DNA of 64,000 nucleotides from Hyphomicrobiales bacterium. GTDB lineage: Bacteria > Pseudomonadota > Alphaproteobacteria > Rhizobiales > Phreatobacteraceae. The stretch covers positions 1-64,000 of the forward strand of contig JAFKKV010000012.1 in the NCBI GenBank assembly GCA_017304475.1, read 5' to 3'. The translations under genes were made by a program, and so were the position numbers. Shown one piece after another: positions 61,371 through 64,000 of this stretch. Within the stretch, counting starts at the first letter, position 1. Each line of letters starts with the position of its first letter. The notes below the pieces were generated by a model. That model was given only the letters and a program-made list of their open reading frames with translations, searched no databases and was not told where the DNA came from.

Positions 61371-62159
61371 TTATTCGCCGATGAAATTCGGCAGGCGCTT
61401 TTCCAGGAAGGCCTTCTGGCCCTCCTTGTAATCGGCGCTGTCGAAACATTTGGCGATCAAGGCTTCGACCGCCGCCGGATCCTGTTTCGCCTCCGGCCGC
61501 GACAGCTCGATCAGCGAGCGCTTGATCGCGGCGAGCGTCAATGGCGCATTGGCGGCCACCGTGCCGAGATAGGCGTCGACCTCGGCCTGGAAGGCCTCGC
61601 GCGACCAGGCGCGGCTGATCACGCCCAGGCGCTGGCCGTCGGCCGCATCCAGGATGCGCGCCGAGATCATGATGTCGGCGACCGGGCCGATGCCGAGCTT
61701 GTTGACCATCATGCGCATGTTGGAAAAGCCATAACCGAGGCCGAGGCGCGCGGCCGGCACGCGGAAGCGCGAGTCGGCGGTGGCGAAACGCAGGTCGCAG
61801 GTCAGCGCCAGCGCGCAGCCGCCGCCGAAACAGATGCCGCGAATGACGGCGACCGTCGGCTTGGCGGCGTCATGCACCGCCGCCATGCCGGCGGCGACCG
61901 CCTTGTCATAGGCCTTCACGGCGTCCTCGCCGGTGCGCCTGGCGCCGAATTGCGAGATGTCGGCTCCCGCGCAGAAGGCCTTCTCGCCGGCTCCCTGGAG
62001 CACGATGACCCGCACCGACCTGTCGTCCTCGGCTCTCTTGATCAGCGCCGGCACGCTCGACCACATGTCGAAGGTCATGGCGTTCATCTTGGCCTGGTGA
62101 TCGATGGTCAGCCGGGCGATGCCGCCGGCCGCCTCGTAATGGATCGATGCCTGGTCCAC
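61371..62159 (-). CDS. Enoyl-CoA hydratase/isomerase family protein
   Basis: A 262-residue crotonase-fold protein. AFCAGADISQFGARRTGED is the oxyanion loop and IRGICFGGGCALALTCDLRFA the second signature; PAARLGLGYGFSNMRMMV lies where catalytic Glu residues are usually found, and no Glu is seen there, so isomerase, hydrolase or other crotonase chemistry is possible. I choose the GTG at 62159: GAGAGGG is six bases upstream, and the earlier TTG at 62174 lies in a 13-bp tandem repeat. Acts next to a CaiB-type CoA-transferase. Confidence 0.87.
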   Translation of the reverse strand: MDQASIHYEAAGGIARLTIDHQAKMNAMTFDMWSSVPALIKRAEDDRSVRVIVLQGAGEKAFCAGADISQFGARRTGEDAVKAYDKAVAAGMAAVHDAAKPTVAVIRGICFGGGCALALTCDLRFATADSRFRVPAARLGLGYGFSNMRMMVNKLGIGPVADIMISARILDAADGQRLGVISRAWSREAFQAEVDAYLGTVAANAPLTLAAIKRSLIELSRPEAKQDPAAVEALIAKCFDSADYKEGQKAFLEKRLPNFIGE

Positions 62160-62170
62160 GGGATGCCCTC

Positions 62171-62209
62171 TCAAACGATCTTGTCAAACGATCTCGTCAA
62201 ACGATCTTG
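62171..62209. repeat. Triple 13-bp tandem repeat across the CoA-transferase stop codon
   Basis: Three head-to-tail copies of TCAAACGATCTYG (62171-62183, 62184-62196, 62197-62209), the middle one with a C. The third copy contains the end and stop codon of the CoA-transferase gene, so the other two are duplications of that 3' end into the gap before the enoyl-CoA hydratase gene. Typical of slippage. Confidence 0.8.
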
Positions 62210-63390
62210 TCGGTCTTCAGCCGCGCGATGGCCGCCGCGTCGAAACCGGCCTCGCGCAGGATCTCGTCGGTATGCTCGCCGGCCTCGGCGATCGGCGTGG
62301 CGATGCCGGCGGGCGTGCGCGACAGCACCACGGGCTGGGCGATCAGGCGGATGTCGCCGCGCGCGTGATGATTGACCGGCACGGCCATTTCGAGGTGCTG
62401 GACCTGCGGATCGGCAAAGACCTCGTCCATGCGGTAGATCGGTCCGGCCGGCACGCCTTCGGCTTCCAGCCGCTCCAGCCAGACGGCCGAGACCTCGGTC
62501 CGGAAGATCGCCTCGAGAATGTCGCGCAGCTTCGGGCGGTTGGCGAAACGCTTGGGCGCCGAGGCGAAGTCCGGATGGGTGGCCAGGTCGGCATGCGCGA
62601 TGGCGCGGCAGAAAGCCTTCCACTGGCCTTCGCCGCCGACCGCCACATTGATATGGCCGTCCTTGGTCGGCACCACGCCCATGGGCGTCGAATTGGGATG
62701 ATCATTGCCGTTCTGCGGCGGCACCTTGCCGTCGACCGTATAGACGGCCGCCTGGAAGTCGCACATGGCGATCTGCGCCTGCAGCAGCGAGGTATGCACC
62801 CATTGGCCCTCGCCCGAGCGTTCGCGCTCGGCCAGCGCCACCAGGATGCCGGTCACGGCATAAAGGCCTGCGGCGCTGTCGGCGACCGCGATGCCGGCGC
62901 GCATCGGGCCTTCGCCGGGATGGCCGGTGATCGCCATCAGCCCGCCCATGCCCTGGGCGACCTGGTCGAAGCCGGCGCGGGTGCGATAGGGCCCGTCTTG
63001 GCCGAAACCGGAGATGGAGGCAAGGATGATGCGCGGATTGACCGCCTTCAGCGCCTCGTAGCCGATACCCATGCGGTCCTTCACGTCGGGCCGGAAGTTC
63101 TCGACCACGATGTCGGCCGTCTCGACCAGCTTCATGAAGACGGCGTGGCCGGCCGGCGTCTTCAGGTTGAGGGTCAGCGAGCGCTTGTTGCGGTGCAGGT
63201 TCTGCATGTCGAAGCCGTGGCGCGCGCCCGACATGCCTTCATTGGGGTCGACGCCGGGCGGCGCCTCGATCTTGATCACGTCGGCGCCGAAATCGGCCAG
63301 CACCCGGCAGCAGGTCGGGCCGGCGCGCACCCGCGTCAGGTCCAGGACCTTCAGGTTCGACAGGGCGGTTGACGGCTGCGGGCGGGTCAT
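62197..63390 (-). CDS. CaiB/BaiF family (class III) CoA-transferase
   Basis: A 397-residue CoA-transferase. LSNLKVLDLTRVRAGPTCCRVLADFGADVIKIEAP is the N-terminal hallmark; the catalytic Asp of this family lies in the GARHGFDMQNLHRNKRSLTLNLKTP to VENFRPDVKDRMGIGYEAL region; the lid domain starts near MCDFQAAVYTVDG. It transfers CoA between organic acids, probably activating the substrate of the crotonase encoded next. The ATG at 63390 is preferred; a GTG at 63420 is possible. The gene ends in a 13-bp tandem repeat. Confidence 0.92.
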   Translation of the reverse strand: MTRPQPSTALSNLKVLDLTRVRAGPTCCRVLADFGADVIKIEAPPGVDPNEGMSGARHGFDMQNLHRNKRSLTLNLKTPAGHAVFMKLVETADIVVENFRPDVKDRMGIGYEALKAVNPRIILASISGFGQDGPYRTRAGFDQVAQGMGGLMAITGHPGEGPMRAGIAVADSAAGLYAVTGILVALAERERSGEGQWVHTSLLQAQIAMCDFQAAVYTVDGKVPPQNGNDHPNSTPMGVVPTKDGHINVAVGGEGQWKAFCRAIAHADLATHPDFASAPKRFANRPKLRDILEAIFRTEVSAVWLERLEAEGVPAGPIYRMDEVFADPQVQHLEMAVPVNHHARGDIRLIAQPVVLSRTPAGIATPIAEAGEHTDEILREAGFDAAAIARLKTDKIV

Positions 63391-63478
63391 GATGGTCGGC
63401 ACTTCCTTCGGGGGCGCCACACTAGGATCGAATGGCGCCTGTCAGGAAGAGGGCAGCAGACATGACAGCTTGTTTTGA

Positions 63479-64000
63479 TCAGAGGTGACTGGCGAAGGCG
63501 GCGATCGCGGCGTTGAAGGCCTCGGGCTGTTCGCGCTGGGGCGCATGGCCGGCGCCGGCAAGGCTGACGGCGCGGCCGCGCGGCGCGTTTGCGGCAATCC
63601 ATCGGGACACCGCCGGCGCGTAGAGCTGGCTCTCGGCGCCGGCAACGGCCAGCAGCGGCACGTCGAGGCGCCTGACCGTCTCGCGGTGATCGGCCGCGAC
63701 CAGAGAGCGCCAGAGGCTCGCCATGGTCGGCCCGTCGCTGGTCTCGACCACCAGGGCCGTCCTGCGACAGATGTCGCCGGCGGGATCGAGGCCCGGTGCG
63801 AACATCGCCCTGGCGATCTTCGGCGCGTAGCGCGGCCAGGCACTGGCCATCCGGTCGGCGGCGGCGAGCATCTCGGTGAGCGTCTGGCCATTGGCGAGGC
63901 CGAGCGGCCAGGTCGCGTCATTGGCGACCTTGGCCGTCATGTCGACCACGACAAGTCCGGCAAGCCCTGCCGTCCCGTGCCGCGCGATATGATCGAAAGC
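63479..64000 (-). CDS. Alpha/beta-hydrolase, C-terminal part (runs off right edge)
   Basis: Open on the minus strand from the window edge to the stop at 63479 (173 residues seen). The visible start AFDHIARHGTAGLAGLVVVD is what follows the nucleophile elbow in alpha/beta-hydrolases; VPLLAVAGAESQLYAPAVSRW brings the acidic residue region and LAGAGHAPQREQPEAF the catalytic His (AGH). The Ser elbow is outside the window. Small-molecule esterase or haloperoxidase-like hydrolase; substrate unknown. The internal GTG at 63949 is not the true start. It lies upstream of the CaiB-type gene on the same strand, 88 bp away. Confidence 0.78.
   Translation of the reverse strand, partial: AFDHIARHGTAGLAGLVVVDMTAKVANDATWPLGLANGQTLTEMLAAADRMASAWPRYAPKIARAMFAPGLDPAGDICRRTALVVETSDGPTMASLWRSLVAADHRETVRRLDVPLLAVAGAESQLYAPAVSRWIAANAPRGRAVSLAGAGHAPQREQPEAFNAAIAAFASHL

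Noticed and set aside
62171-62209. Short regularly repeated units as a possible CRISPR array
   Set aside because: The 13-bp units are contiguous with no spacers and no cas genes are in the window.

Overview
The window is GC-rich, densely packed bacterial chromosome. The gene content points to an alphaproteobacterium of the order Hyphomicrobiales (Rhizobiales): an Irr-type iron regulator divergent from fabA-fabB-fabI, a SciP-type CtrA inhibitor beside flagellar genes, a Zur-like ZnuABC locus, an OpgD-type glucan protein, and dispersed inverted repeats typical of this order. The genus cannot be fixed from the sequence alone. No rRNA, tRNA, CRISPR array, transposase or phage gene was seen. Both ends cut through genes: a secreted protein on the left and an alpha/beta hydrolase on the right, both on the minus strand.

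Layout, left half. 1-4.4 kb: partial secreted protein, arabinose-5-phosphate isomerase, secreted hydrolase, and an AzlCD exporter with an AraC regulator. 4.6-12.1 kb: an operon with an acyl-CoA synthetase and a complete Liv-type ABC importer (livG-H-M-K-F). 12.1-13.3 kb: membrane zinc peptidase and SnoaL-like protein. 13.4-16.2 kb: otnK-otnC-otnI four-carbon acid-sugar catabolism (minus strand). 16.3-18.9 kb: fliK, flgD, sciP. 19.1-23.8 kb: zinc acquisition (His-rich membrane peptide, ZnuC, ZnuB, ZnuA, CobW-type GTPase, membrane protein). 23.9-31.4 kb: methyltransferase, Rdx protein, Bug-type binding protein, opgD, and an SDR/NIPSNAP/ThDP-enzyme group. 31.4-31.8 kb: a non-coding repeat module.

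Layout, right half. 31.8-36.4 kb: creatininase-family protein, irr, and fabA-fabB-fabI closed by a terminator. 43.5 down to 36.5 kb: one minus-strand catabolic operon (amino-acid-type ABC importer, LacI regulator, CoA-transferase, enoyl-CoA hydratase, SDR) with two LacI-like operators at its promoter. 43.8-45.6 kb: efp and its modifying enzyme gene epmA, divergent. 45.5-52.5 kb: a molybdenum/tungsten locus, with the HTH-PBP regulator, degenerate MoeA and MoeA-PBP fusion on one side and tupB-tupC-tupA on the other. 60.5 down to 52.5 kb: gamma-glutamyltransferase, DUF1028 and dipeptide ABC importer. 64.0-60.6 kb: alpha/beta hydrolase, CaiB-type CoA-transferase, enoyl-CoA hydratase and SDR.

The window is mostly nutrient uptake paired with local catabolic enzymes and local regulators. 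The most informative observations are regulatory: a 21-nt motif before both azlC and araC; a perfect Zur-like palindrome inside znuB spelled with rare TTA codons; tandem LacI operators 21 bp apart; sigma-54 and CtrA-like sites before fliK and sciP; and one PBP-type ligand domain used both in a DNA-binding regulator and in a MoeA fusion beside a tungstate importer.
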